Positions 17,351 to 31,300 of a DNA stretch of 64,000 nucleotides are shown one piece after another (positions within the stretch are counted from its first letter, which is position 1; each line of letters begins with the position of its first letter). The notes beneath the pieces are model-generated. The model saw only the letters and a list, made by a program, of their open reading frames with translations, did not search any database and was not told the DNA's origin. A program made the position numbers and the translations under genes. Origin of the DNA: Trileptium ribeirensis (lineage: Eukaryota > Nematoda > Enoplea > Enoplida > Thoracostomopsidae); contig JASANE010007343.1 of the NCBI GenBank assembly GCA_030248225.1, forward strand, positions 1 to 64,000. The letters are read 5' to 3'.

Positions 17351-18441
17351 CCCGGATGAGTGATTTTAAATCCTTATGAAGTCCTAATAATAGTTGAATG
17401 TCGTACTTTTGGTTTGAAAGCTATAAAACCCCAAAATTCCTAAATTCTTACACCCCTAGCAAAATGAAATTTTTGGTCGCTTTGGGTCAATCTTACCTCT
17501 CTCTTTTATATAATCGCAATATCCCGCATAACGCTAGATAGCTCGTTTCACTTCGCCGGCGTGCCAGGATAAGTTTTCGAACCCGGGTTATCATAAAAAC
17601 TCTATTGTATTTTATCGCGGGGATGTTTTATGACACACTGTCCCATCCTGACACCCGGACACAAACACTATGTACATTATTTCATGAAATAACAAGCATA
17701 CATTTTCGTTATCGTTCACGGATGCGCACCGGAACTGACCCTGGGGCACCCAATTAGCAAAATTTGTTAAGTCTGAACGGTGATAAAATCGTGAAGTCTC
17801 CCCCCCCCTTGTACCAAGCCGATTCGACTACGCATCCGTACCGCACTTCAACACTAAACAATTGTACAATGATACATCGATAGTATCCATAATATTTTAG
17901 CAGTCCTGGGATCGATCGGATACCTTGACAGTAGAATTTATGTTCAATTTTGGGTGCGAAATCACCCCTCGCACCTCGGGCTGGTGGAGCGTGATAACAC
18001 AATTATGGCACACTTGTATAGTATTTATTTTATTCGATACAATTATGAATAATGCATCAATGAACCCATGGATCACGCTCCACCGGTATCCGATCGCCCT
18101 TTACCCACAAAATCTCGTGGCCCTTCTGGCCCAATTTTGGATGTTTGAGATTCGGCAAAAACTCGGGCTGTTACACAAAACTGTGGTACGTATAGAACAT
18201 ATCGCAAAAAAGCTTTTAAGTTGTAATATCACGAACGACTTCCGATACCATTGTCATAGTGTAAACCATAAGAGCCTATACGGATAGAAAAATTTAAAAA
18301 TATAACCTGACTGGTATTCCACTTCCATGACGACTTAACCATATTATAAGTCACACATAAAAAATACTAAAATGTATTGCGAATATAACAAATTCAAGGT
18401 TATTTGACGCAACTAAATAAACAAATTGTTCGTAACATCTA
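17351..18441. other. Non-coding stretch
   Basis: No gene recognised. It holds a spaced inverted repeat gatcggatacc (about 17915) and ggtatccgatc (about 18085). Confidence 0.4.
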
Positions 18442-18853
18442 TGCATCGTTTATGTTATAAGGGCCCCCATGTGACAATTTTGTCCCGCTATGGGCTAGAG
18501 GTATACGGTATATACCTACACAATATAATGCAACAGATGGTGTATGAGACACCATCAACGTAGCTATAGTATCTTAATCTACCTGTTGTTTTTTACTGAC
18601 GGTGTTAAGCACACCGTGCACAAACCCCATCATATTTTGCGTGTAAATACAGCATGGCGTAGCTAACACCATATAAATACTATGGTGCAGTCTACACCAT
18701 ACTATTATCGACACAATACTAGCTATGTATACTATCCGAAAATACCATCAGAAACACCACGGTGTCGAAGCCACCATATAATTGATGGTCGAGGAGACAC
18801 TCTGGGTGGACAAAACTTTCACATGGGGGGTCCTTTATAACGTAAACGCTGCA
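18442..18853. mobile_element. 412-bp inverted-repeat element filled with ACACC palindromes
   Basis: The ends are TGCATCGTTTATGTTATAAG at the left and the inverted version (tcctttataacgtaaacg then ctgca) at the right, about 36 bp with a few differences. They are flanked by CTA (18439-18441 and 18854-18856), a 3-bp duplication. Inside are at least six 17-bp palindromes of the form TGGTGT-N5-ACACCA. The size and 3-bp duplication would fit a Harbinger-like MITE, which is tentative. Confidence 0.7.
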
Positions 18854-21008
18854 CTACACCGAATCGCTCATTTCACAAAATTAAAGCAGCACAATAAATT
18901 TATTCAAGTTTTAAAAAGTTAATGTATATCTGAAATTTCGAACAAATTGAAATCTAAAACTAGAATTCTACATACCACGTATATGTCTCTTAATATACAT
19001 TGTAGACTTCGACGTTCGGCACAAAATTTCGTGTGAATTACGGCATTTGGTTAGGGCCACCGAAGTATTCCTACAAATAAAACTTGTCTAGGCGGTGAAA
19101 AAAGTACATGAATAATTTCCTTATGTTTATTACTTATAATTACTGTTATGAACAAGCCGGCCATCTCGTAACAGAGTCAGCTTTGCTTTAGGTGTGATTA
19201 TGGCATACCTTTAACCAACGAATAGAAATACGTACAATAGCAATGAATAATTTTAGCTTCCAATTTTTAACTTTTCACGAAAAACATTTCGCGAAAAGAG
19301 AGTGCCTAAAGAAAAAAAACAAAAAATATGGGATATAATAAAATCAGTTCCGGCAGGTATGTATATGAACATTTCTATTTACAATTTAGACGAAGACCTA
19401 TTGCGCGCACGAGTGACTTAGGGTGAACCAGCCACCCGTCCTATATTGTAATAATTGATATCAGCTCGAAAACCTTGTTTCCGAAAAGATAAGCAACTTG
19501 GTTCGGCTTTTTACCATCTGAAAATCAATTGAAACCATCACAAACAAATGCCGCAAATAACACTATGTCCTAATGAATACTGGCGATTACCAGTTTTCCG
19601 AATACCGATTCTTAGGCGCATATGAACTTTGTATTGGACTCGTCTCTTTTTTGAACAAATTTAAAGTAATATACGTCATGAACAAACCAACAAATCGGTA
19701 CGAATTAAACCAACTTAATACGAATTCGATAAATTTTCCTATTTACACGACTGATCAATAAAATAAAGTAGATGTACTTCAATAATAGAGCAGTGCAATC
19801 TTAAACACTACCGCGTCGACTTTCGATTGACCAAATAGCGTTCTGCAACAATTTTCCTGCGAAATGTTTACTTAATTGGTTTATGGATCAGTGCAGGTTA
19901 TGTAATTCTCAAACTGTAAAGGTAATCCCAATAGAAATCGGTCCAGGGAAACTAATGACCAACAACGACAGAATCAATAAGTCCACAACATATCATGTCG
20001 AGCACAATTACATTTGATTTCTATAATACTTTATATTGCAATATAGTATATAGACTTCTTTACACGGCACAACAACTGTAGAATACTGTCTATCGCTTTA
20101 TAGCGCATTCATACGTCTGAATTCAAATTAAAAATGTGTTCCATAAATGCATTATATTTATCATGAATAAAAATGCATACAGTCCGTATGAATGAACTAT
20201 ATGTGCACAAAAAGTAAATACCAACTACGTCTACAACTCAAACTAAACTACTGAATTATAAACCATATAATAGCACAGAATCGCAGGAACGTAAAAATAG
20301 GATTACTGATTGGCATTATGTGTCGCCAGGGAATATTGGTGAGCCCCACTCGAGGTCAAGCTCGGGGCGTAACTACACCAAGTGACATCATTTATGCGCA
20401 GCAAATTCGCTTTCCAAGTCGACTCTGGTTTCGGCTTATACTTGCAACCAAATCTGACTTTACTCGAAGTACCGTAACAGCGCAATCATTTTAGCATTAG
20501 AATGTCATAATTTTTAAACTCATTTGAACATGTGATAATTATATTATACTTGTATAAAACAAAGGGTTGAAAATTATAACGAGTCAAACAGTACACTATA
20601 TCATGGTAAAATATATCACGATTATATATAATATATATCAAACAGCTACATTTAACACAATGACACACAGAGTAACGTTGAACAAACAAACGGCGATATA
20701 TAATGTTGTCAAGTACCTAGTTACTGTTAGTTACACAGCAAGTAACAACAGTTAGCTGAACGCTCGACTGGGCGTGATTTTTTGTAACTTGCAAAAGACC
20801 ATACAGATTTCAAACGTCACCATGACTATTAGCGAGTAAATACAGAATTTTGTACATCACTTCCTAGCAGTACCCCGTATAGCACAATGTAACCACTAAC
20901 GTAAATCCCAGAAATCTGTGAAAGCTTACGGGTTTCAGGTCGTTCTTAGGAAAAACATCCAATTAAAAATGGAAATTAAGGATCTCCAAAAATTTTATTG
21001 ACTGATCC
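18854..21008. other. AT-rich non-coding stretch
   Basis: No gene, RNA gene or clear repeat was found. Short open frames (for example 19573-19761) show no recognisable content. Confidence 0.45.
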
Positions 21009-21415
21009 TCGATTAGTATTACCAAAGTGCATTAAGGAAGAGGATTACCTTTCCTGTACTCACATGTTAGCCCATGTTTGACGATACGGGCGTTTTCGGC
21101 CTGACCTTCTAGTTTCTGAGGGGTCGAGATGCCCCGACCCCCCAGTTTCTGCGGATGGGTAGCTCGGACCCCCCCCCGCCCAGTTTTTTTGGGGAGTTAG
21201 GTCGGACCCCACAATTTCTGGCATTGGGGGTCCATTCAGAAATTGGGGGAGGGGTCCGACCAACCACCCCAGACACTGGAGAGGGGTCGGGGCATCTCGG
21301 TCCCCAGAAAGCGAGGGAAGGGTCAGGCCGAAAAAAACGTCATCAAACACGGGCTAACATGTGAGTGCAGGGAAGTGTCATACTCTTCACTAATACACTC
21401 TTGGTATTACTTGGT
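21009..21415. mobile_element. Palindromic MITE with long terminal inverted repeats
   Basis: The two halves are inverted copies. The outer part AGTATTACCAA (about 21014) matches TTGGTATTACT (about 21402-21412). The inner part ACTCACATGTTAGCCC (about 21058) matches GGGCTAACATGTGAGT (about 21351). The similarity runs on through GGCCTGACC toward the GC-rich centre. Arms are roughly 150-170 bp. Outer limits and target duplication are uncertain. Confidence 0.75.
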
Positions 21416-21874
21416 TAAATTTTACACAATATTAAAATCCGCTGCAACTTTATTAAACATACAAATACGCCGATACCAACAGGAAGCACGGCGTCGAATT
21501 TTGTAGTCATTGATTCAGGTTTGCATCCAGGTAGTGCACTAAATTAGTATATACTAGAAAGAAGTCATTAGTACAGCATTGCAAAAATAAACTGTTTAGA
21601 GTTGCATCTGTTGTTCAAAAAAGATTTAGTCTTTCCCACATTGAAGGCGGCGATCACGGTGCTAATGAAACCAAAATTAAAACATTCCCCTAAGCCTCAC
21701 AATGTGCGGTAACAACAGTAATAATTATACACATGGGCGGCGATTCCGGGAAGAGGGGGTGGGGGTTGCATCCCCCACTAGAAATCACGATCCGGGGATA
21801 AGAACTAAAACAAATTATGCTCATCTTCCCACTATTTTTAGGGATCGTCGCCCTAAAAATATACACATCTACAT

Positions 21875-22000
21875 ACACGTGTAACGTCACAAACAGAGTA
21901 TAATATATTATATACTTGTATAATTCTGTGCACAATTTCTACACGTGTAACGTCACAAACAGAGTATAATATATTATATACTTGTATAATTCTGTGCAAA
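21875..22000. repeat. 66-bp tandem duplication
   Basis: A unit starting acacgtgtaacgtcacaaac occurs at 21875 and 21941, essentially identical over about 60 bases. It includes a palindromic TATA-rich core. Confidence 0.9.
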
Positions 22001-24960
22001 AGTGCACATAATTAACACACAAAAAAGCATTACGACAGACTACGAAACTTGATGTATAAAAATAAATGTCTATTCATGTACCAACGAACAAATACGTGTT
22101 ACAACACTTAGCACACACAATCACACACATATATTTATAGTTGTTTACAGTACACGAATGCATGCATACACAGACAGTTCGGCCGACGAATTTCCAACTA
22201 CAGAGAAAATTGGAGTAAAAAGTATACAAAAAGGCCGAAAGAACAAACTGGTTTCGAGAACTTACTACCCTTTTGAAATACAAGTCATCCTTGAAACCGG
22301 GTCGGTTATTAGTTTTAATCCAAAATGGCTTATTTTCCCCCAAATTTTGTAAACTATAACCGAATGATGGTTGGAATTGGCAATATATACATAATATAAA
22401 CATACGATATATAAAAATATTCTTATACAAACCAAGACGTAGTTAGAAGTAGTTTGTATAAAAATCTATTAGGCACTATAACACCAGATAGGCATTACCA
22501 GAGGTGTCGCAAAAGGGAGGGGGGTCAGAAGGCGTGCCTCACCCTCACTTTTTACTAAATGTGAAAAAAATTAAGTTGTGAATTTATAACCAAGTGAATG
22601 TAAACAACCGCCGCCTTCACTTCTGAAGAGCTTGCTACGCCCCTGGCCAAAGGCGGATCCAGGGGTAATCCTTGGGTCGAACCTTTTTACCAGCATATAA
22701 AACATTTAAAAAGTAGAAATGCAGAACATTGTAATATACATAAATCTGGAGTATAGACATAGCACGGTGGGGTGGAAGATGTATCCCCGCCAATTTGTGA
22801 CCAAAATTTTCTGAAGTTGAAACGTCAAAAACGTTAAAAATTTTGTGCGTTACGCGACAGTATATGACTGTGTAATCACGAATTATACCTATACCGGAAA
22901 GTTCTGGCTACGTGACTACCCAGGACAAGGAGGCCAGCAATCAAAGCAATACTGGCACAGTGTTGAACAGCGTCTGTTGTGTCCCGAAACATACCCGAGA
23001 GTGTCGCCTTTTTGCTCCCACTTGACATATGTCCATGTGGGATTCCCCCACCCGGAAATCCTGGATCCGCCACTGAGTGTTACTGTATTCACTACAAATA
23101 TTTCGTAGCTATATATAGCAGACAAAAATGAGATTATATAAGATATGTTGCTTTTTGCTCAATGAATTTTTGTTCCATAAAACTGTGACAATTTATTTGT
23201 TCGTTTCAGTTAATAGAATTATTATTGCGTTAAGCCGTTGGCACTCACCAGATATTAACTACCTAGTTTCATATTTTGAGATATAGACGATAGCTTCAAT
23301 ATCACTGTTGCAAGCGACTAATGTGCTGCCTATTATACACTAGTGTCTGTCTTTTGACGACAGGGAAAATAAGACTGCAGGCTTAGATAAATCCCGACGG
23401 GGGAGTCTCCAGAAAATTTCAGCTCAGGGTCAACCTTGAATTGTGGGGTTACATATTTAAAAGATAAATCTGACAGCCACAAAGTAAAAAAATTAGCAGA
23501 TTTAAACAGGTGAACGGTATGCCTCCTAATGCCCACATAGTTGCACTCCTAATTTCGGACTACGTGTACAGTAATATTTAATGAAGTGACAGACAAATAT
23601 AAGGATTTGAACTATGCATGGAAAAACCTAACGGCATAGAGTATCACCCTGTCAATGTGGACTTAATGCAGGCACAAGTGTGTAGTTTTACTAACATAAC
23701 TTCAATACTGAGTATGAGTACATGTTGCTTTGCTATATATCTCAAGATGTGAAAACCAAGTGCGGTACGACAATAAATTTTCCAGCAGTACTAATAATTC
23801 ACCCAGGGAAGGCTTAATGTCCTATGACTGTAATGTAGTTATACTGTTTTCAAAATCGGACCATAACAACTTTACATTTTATGGCGTAAAACGAGTGCTG
23901 TTCATTCTATGCTCATTAAAAGAATCTGTATGCTTCACTGTGCCCGCTGTGTTGACAGTTGCACCACCTTGTCGAAAACGTTATTTGAGAAAGCACTATT
24001 CAGCAACCATCTGCAGCCCAGAACACATCTGTTGGGAAATTGGCTAATAAATAAAATGTGCAAATTTTATTTAATTATAGATGATCAATAAGAAACGGTT
24101 ATGTTGGCACACAGCAAGCGAAGACAATAGCGCATAAAAGTTCATTGCAAATATAAAACTGTTTAAATTAAATCAAGATTACTTCTACGAAAATTTGCCA
24201 CGCTAAAGAATTTACCACAAGGCTTTCCACATGAATCGCTAACATCTTACCACAGAGCCTCTGAGTGTAGCGAGTGAAATGAGGGTGCGAAGAATTTTCA
24301 CTGGCCAGAGCGGTAAATTTCAACTGTATCCGTTTCTAGGTTTGACACGCATTACTCAACTTCAGCTGGCGCGATAGATCCTTCAAAAATAGCTCGCGCG
24401 ATAGATCATTCAAAAAATAAATATCTATTTGTGCCCTTCAGCTAACCGGGTCAGGTCGTGAAGGGGCCCGAAAAGACAAATTTTTATTACGTCTCGACAA
24501 CAGATGTAATAAAATATAACAAATATCAATTTGTAAAGCAAATAAGCCTCTATGAGATTGTGTGTAACGCTTTGCAGCGCAACTTTCTCGGGACGTAATA
24601 TTTCGGTCAAAACGGGTTTCAAAATGGAATCATGAGACCTAACATACTGTAAAAGCGGCAATATCTCCGCAACTGTTCGAGATATACGTAAAACTGGCCA
24701 CCTAGGATTAAATATAAGTATAGCTAAACTTAGTTTACTATACTCAGCACTGCAGAAAACTTTACAAATAATGTCAAGCGCTTGCAGTTTTTTAATTATC
24801 AATTTCAAAAAGCTTCAATTCCGGAAACATAGATCACGATTAGATATGATATAAACGTACAACCGCTCACATACACTGATACATGAACAATAAATCACAC
24901 CGCTAGAATCTGAACAGACTATTATTATTATTATACATTATCATGGCTAACTATACATTA
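22001..24960. other. Non-coding stretch with a possible small inverted-repeat element
   Basis: No gene seen. GGCGGATCCAGG at 22652 and CCTGGATCCGCC ending at 23071 could be the 12-bp ends of a 420-bp element, but no target duplication is visible. Confidence 0.35.
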
Positions 24961-25337
24961 CTGGGCTCTCCAAATTGGGGACAAGCCTGGAATTTTTCGG
25001 TTCACCCTAGTTCATTCCGCCTGGATAAATTTTGGGCTCCCCCCGGTTCACCGGCTCTTGGAAAATTTTTTTGTTTCCAATCGGTCCAAAGTAGATAAAA
25101 TTTGATCAAAAATTGTACTAAAATTCCATTCTGAAGCCAAAAATTTCCAAAATTTTTTCAAAATTTGCTTCAAAATGGCTTTTTCTCTCCATCAAAAGCG
25201 TTTTGACAGTGTTTCTGACATGATTTTTAACCGTTCTTCTCTTGGCAAAATGCCCCTCGGCAAAATCGGGCGCCCGCCGGTTCGGAACCGGGGGATTCAT
25301 GCCTTCTGGCAAAATTTTCAGCGAATGGAGAGCCCAG
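24961..25337. mobile_element. MITE family A, copy 1 (CTGGGCTCTCCA ends)
   Basis: 377 bp with terminal inverted repeats CTGGGCTCTCCA / TGGAGAGCCCAG and a 5-bp target duplication CATTA on both sides (24956-24960, 25338-25342). The interior has motifs of the ggcaaaattttcagcgaatgg type shared with copies 2 and 3. No coding capacity. Confidence 0.85.
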
Positions 25338-28030
25338 CATTAATATAGTTAATATAATATCTGGAATGTGTATATTAATCGACCAGACACTTGTTTACAC
25401 ATTTCAATACACACTGACAATACAAAAATAGCGCTCTCAATATGACTAAAAATCAAAGGTTTTCCGCTAGTTTAGGTAACTTCAGAACGCTACTCCAACA
25501 GTCCTTCACTAACTATGAAAAAGCCAATTTTATGCTTATTTCATTCCGAGTGAATCTCATGTTTGACTAACAACAATTTAGTTATTTTGTATCTAAAAAT
25601 GGTCCATCATTGTCTCCGATTCACAAATAAATTTTCATATTCTTGCGTTTTACCTGATGTCGAGATGTCACTTTCGGGCTCATTTAACGAATTTTTATGT
25701 CTTCCAATCCCCACCACAAAATTGGGCCTAAAGCTATGCTTCATCATTTAGTGACGAAATCTTTTCGCACCTCTGAGATATTACGAGGTCCTCAGCAATT
25801 AAAGATAGGATACACCGAACTCAAACGACTAATTTCTGACGATGTAAAATCATACTTCCCTAGAATAGAGCAGTTGTTAACGTTTGCAGCATTGGATTTG
25901 GCACCTACCTAAAATTGTTGAGCCACACCAGTTGACAATAACAGCGTTCTGGTATTATTCCAAGCGAAGCTCCAAAAACATCCAGGGGCCCCCACCCCTC
26001 ACTCTGGAGAATCCAGTAACAGGCACTCATTATAAGAAAAACACGCAATGAAATGCCGAAATTAAAAAACCTAATATTTTTGGCAAAGCGTCGACCGACG
26101 AACCATATTCGGGCCCACAGCGGTCCAGGAAGTGGTCCCATAAATAAGTCGTGGTCAACAAAGTTGTTGTAGATCTCGATGAGCTGATTCATATTCGATG
26201 GTAGTATCTATTTTTCGGTAAACCTGTGCCGCAAAATATGGGTTGGACACACTGCGATATGAGCAAGATTTGACAAATACCTTAAAAACCTGTTTTTTAG
26301 AAATTTTTACCTGGAAGATAAGGTTGGAGCTGTTCGCGTTCAACTAGAGAGCACATTTTCATCAAGTTTGCTGCCGAACAAAAAAATTATCGAAATCCCT
26401 CCATACGAAGATCAGTTGTTATGGGTGAAAGCGTCAAACAAAAAATTTTCACTGCTTTCCCACCTAGCGCATTCAATGGAATCTCCTCTCACTTCGCTTG
26501 CTCTGTTTCAACTTAAAGTTGCCCTACAGCGTTACAGAGTATAGCAACAGATAAAAAAATACATAATCTATTACAGAAGTATCACATTTTGGAGAAATCC
26601 CAACAATAATGTGTATTTCAAAAAATCCCGAGAATAGTTTTTGTTCACAAAAAATGGCTAATGCGATTATTTGTACTATTATGTCCGCTTTAACATAAAA
26701 TATATAATCGATAAACTGCTATACAGTGAAACAAAATTAAAATAATCTATGAAGCCAAAATTTCAGCTATCAAAATAACAAAAACAAGCTGAAGCCTAGC
26801 TATGTGGTCTTTACGAATTAAAGAGCTAAATACTCCTACGTTGAGTTGTTAAAAATGTATTATGGCACCGCCGATATTGTATTAATCGCCGATAAACGTA
26901 CGCAACTATAGCTTGAACACACTGCGGAAAAACAAGCAAAATCAGATATTATTGTTTAATCAACACACGACAAAATACTGAATAAGGACGATTATCACAG
27001 TATATAATGCAAATACATCACTCGAACACCTAATTCATACAGAGACATCAACTACACAGTTACCGGGAACATAATGAAATGAACGAGTTTCGAACCAAGA
27101 GCGAACAAAAATTGAAGAATATTTTAAGGAAAGACTACGAACCCTGATCCTAACAAAATTCGAAAGTAAAACATGTTTGAAAACAAAATTTTTTACTGAC
27201 TGCTGTTATATCAAACAAGCACTACTCATTATTTATTGTGGTTATGGTAGATTTTCAGACACTTTATTAAAGCAAAACACTTGCTATAAAAATGCCAACA
27301 ATAATGAATATTTAACGTCAAATTTTGTTTCCAATTCAAACTTTCTTTTTCAAATTTGCAGTATAAAATCTGCCTGCTATAGGAATGGGACGGAGGAATT
27401 AAATGATATAAAGCGTTTATAGACAGATTTTTGATTTATTTCCTGCCAGTACTCGTAAACTAATTTATGATTTGAATAATTCCAGTGTTCCAAAACGGAA
27501 ATACACCTACAAAACGGTACATGATTTATTATAGAAATGAGATGAAATTAATAATATTGACTCCAACAGTTGACTAAATTTTCAGCGTCATAACTCTACT
27601 GTAAGACTGGCGACAAACTACAGAGGGCAAATTTGTGTTATTGCTGCTTTTACATGACACAAAATAGAGATACTATGTGAAAGGGCAACCATAAAATTCC
27701 GAAGCAAAATTTGGAAAACGATAGAAATCATTATGTAAATACCTTAAATTTCATGCATTTCATGTAAATGTAAATAACTTAAATTTCATTTTTAACGATA
27801 GAAATCATTATGTAAATACCTTAAATTTCATGATAAAAGTATCGTGGACACAGATGGTGATTGTTAATTTTGCATAGAAATATCTGAGTAAACGATACAA
27901 ACTGAACAGGATAAATGCAATAAATTCACGAAAAGCATAAAACCGTTCATGCACTTCAAAACAGTTAGCCAAGACCCCATTAATGTCACGTAGTGCGACC
28001 ATATCGGCCATCCAAAGAAAAGATAATAGC
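25338..28030. other. Intergenic DNA downstream of HEXD
   Basis: AT-rich with short non-recognisable open frames. A local duplication of aacgatagaaatcattatg occurs near 27718 and 27794. No 3'-end signal could be placed with confidence. Confidence 0.4.
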
Positions 28031-28351
28031 CTAAACATCCAACCTCAATCTTCTCAGTGGTCTCTTGGGAAATTCTTCAGCTTGAAAAATCGGTATTAGC
28101 GTTTCACGAAACGTGCGAAGCTTATCCAGTGATGTTTGTACATTTTGATAAAGCCATTCATCCACAGTATCATCGTAGTACAGACGAGCCAGCTCAACCC
28201 GCAGCTGACCACCTAAGCTTATCAAATCGTTGAGAAGCGACGTTGCAAGATTGTACCAACGTTTGGCAATTGACGGATGGGCGTACGACTGAACGCGATT
28301 GTACTCTGACAGCCAGCCGACAACCTCCGGATTCGCAAACATTTCGGTTAC
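28031..28351 (-). CDS. HEXD: HEXD exon 7 (C-terminus and stop)
   Basis: Acceptor gttgcag before 28351, opening with [23 protein letters not shown] in phase 0; TAG at 28033-28031. It encodes the C-terminal helical region with [19 protein letters not shown], which parallels the vertebrate C-terminus. Confidence 0.92.
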   Translation of the reverse strand, partial: VTEMFANPEVVGWLSEYNRVQSYAHPSIAKRWYNLATSLLNDLISLGGQLRVELARLYYDDTVDEWLYQNVQTSLDKLRTFRETLIPIFQAEEFPKRPLRRLRLDV

Positions 28352-31300
28352 CTGCAACATAATAATTTTGTAGTGTGTCAACACAAGGGTAACACTATTT
28401 TTATTTGAACAAGGGCAACTGGGCTCTCCAGTTGCTGAAAATTTTGCCAGGGGGCATGAACCGGGGGCCCGCCTCATTCCGTACCGAAGGAGCCTGATTT
28501 TGCTAAGAGAAAAACTGCTAAAAATTGTGTCAGAAACTCTGCCAAAACGCCTCTGCTGAAGAGTAAAACGATTTTGAAGCAAATTTTAACAAAATTTTTA
28601 CTTTAGGAACCAATTTTAGTACAAATTTTCATAAAATTTTATGTACTTTGGACCGATTAGAAGCAAAAAAATGGAGCCAAAAATTTTGCCAGGGTGCACG
28701 AACCGGGGTGCATTCGGTTTTTGCCAGGGGCACTTGAAAATGCAAGGCTCCCAGGCCCTGTTTAAATTTGTAGAACCCAGGGCAATATAGGTAACGATTT
28801 TCGTTTACCTTCGTTTCAGTGTTACAAAGATGTTTTGTTACTACAGCGCAGAGCTTCGTTGTTGTATCACTACTTTATATTTTGATCCTTTTACGTCTGT
28901 CTACAATATCTATTTTCATACATATGATTTTCGTTACATTATAAATAAACTGACATAGAAATAAGCACGACTCTAAGGGATGTTTTCTTAAGTAAATAGC
29001 ACACCAGATGAACTCGACCTGAGTATTACCTTATTCCGCATCAAGCGCAGCTCCTCCGCTCCACGATATATTGGGCTTCCAGGAAAATCACAATTCATCC
29101 ACGAAAGTGACGCTAGACCTTCGGCGTTGGCAGGGTCGGAATAGTCTAACGGCAAATGTACGTGGCTAGGACCGGGCCCAGCAGCCCCAGCAGTGCAGCC
29201 GTCCATATATCCTAAATGAGCGACAGACCCTCCACCTGGAACTACGCCGTCCACAATCCCACCATTGTATCGGGTTAGCGAACCAGTGGCACCGCCTGCA
29301 GCTGTTAGAGACCTACAATCGAGCAGCCGGCGTGCCATAGGGACTATAGCGCGTGGTGAAAATCCACCTTCGCTTATAGTTAAGAGATTAATCGCGAGAC
29401 TCGGAATTGCAACCGGTAGCAGCTCGCATAGAACCGAAAAATGATCGAATCGTTGCCAGCCGGTGAGAATTATACCTTCCAGACGGCCTAAAATACCTGA
29501 TGAAAATATATGTTACACAGAAAAAAGTAAACATATGGATCCAATTTTATTGAATAATGAAGTGGAAATTTGAAATATATATTTATTAAATGAGAAAATA
29601 TACTGTAAACACCACCAATTCATAATAAAAGAAAAGGTGTTCAAACAAAAATTTAAATAAAACCAGTGTAATTTCGCGTAAAATAAAGCGCACAAGAATA
29701 TGAGGAATCATGCTCAGATGACATTATTTCCATTTTTATACTGATGTCCTCGCTGTTCGTCTGAGCGAATAATTTTAGATTCTGTACCGTCTGAAATTAA
29801 AACAAGATGCTAATGCGAAACCATTGGAAAACAACTATCAATATTTGGCTAGAAACATGTTCTGCTGAAACAAGTGAAGTCTGTAGAAGTGAATTATATA
29901 CCTGTGCATATTACCGACATTATAATATCAATAGACAATATGAAATATATTATTATTATATATAGTACATATACGAACAGAAGGCTATTGTTACAGACCT
30001 ACGCATGTAGATCTTAATATAGCTGGACAAAAATCTGGAGTTTCATATTTCCCAACATTATGTACCTCGGGCTTGCTACGTGCCGGCTGCATCTACGTAA
30101 TATAATAATTCCGATAGTATCGTTTAAATGTCTGTGATTTGAGGCGTATGTTTCATTTTACTAGTTATTTAGGTACATAGTCTGCTGTTTCAGTCTTTTA
30201 ATCTTTGCCGTACATAACAATGAGCACAATAGACTTCGAAATTTATATCGAGTCATTGTTGCAGGTTTGGATAATTTCTTGATGAACCTTTATTGGAAAA
30301 TAATTTCCGAATTTTTTAAACCCCTAAACGTCCACTAACGCACACCTACAGCACGTTGATCTTTCAACATGCACTAGTTCAATAGTGAGGTCTCGGCTAT
30401 AAGTAATATATGTAGTGAAAACCAAACCACTTTCTCAATCCCAAGAGTCCACTCATTTATCCCCTGTAAGACTTGTTAGGAAATAATACAGGTTTGTGTA
30501 CTATCACCAATAACTGCAATAGAACTGGCTAAAGCTAAAAGTGGGTTGGATTTAACACAACATATAACGTATAAGCCAGAATGACTTAAAACATAACAGA
30601 CCCTGATATCGCGGATTCGAAAATTTATCCGACGACAATTCGATCCACGATAAATGGTTTTCTAGGTAACGGCCGATATTGATGAAAGACTGGTCGGGAC
30701 CGTTCGCGCCCTTGTACGCACTCGCTACCCAGAGACGCGGGAATGTTTGTCGAAAACGTTCAAATAGGTCGTGTGGAAAGTAAGAACTTGCCGCAAGATG
30801 CGGAACGTATCCCCAAATCACCGGTTCCACTAATTCATCAAGCAGGTATTCGCGCATTATGATTGTTTCCATGTTCTTAAAACAAAAAGCTATATGCTTC
30901 ACAAAAACTGTAAGTTTAACGAGATTAATCCACTATTATATGGCCGATCGGCATAAAGAATAAGCTTAATAATTTATTCATCTAAAATTAGTAGCCAACT
31001 GAAATACATAGAATAATGCATGTATAAACTATCTAACTAAAAGTATCTTAAACATCGTCTTTTGTCAAAAGCAAATGTCATTCCGTTGTTCACTGAACAC
31101 CAATTTAATTTTTGTACAGAAATTAGCCAGTTTTATATTACATACATTATAATTTATAAATATTCGCCAACACATTGGCGTTATGGTACAGGGGCCGAAT
31201 TGCATTCACTAATGGCGTTATAGAACAGAAAAATGTTGAAGTTGGATACGGCTATTGAAATTCGAGTTTCGTTTTCTAACAACGACAAAGAAGATGGTTG

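Noticed and set aside
22652..23071. MITE with GGCGGATCCAGG ends
   Set aside because: Only 12 bp of inverted repeat and no target duplication; kept only as a remark.
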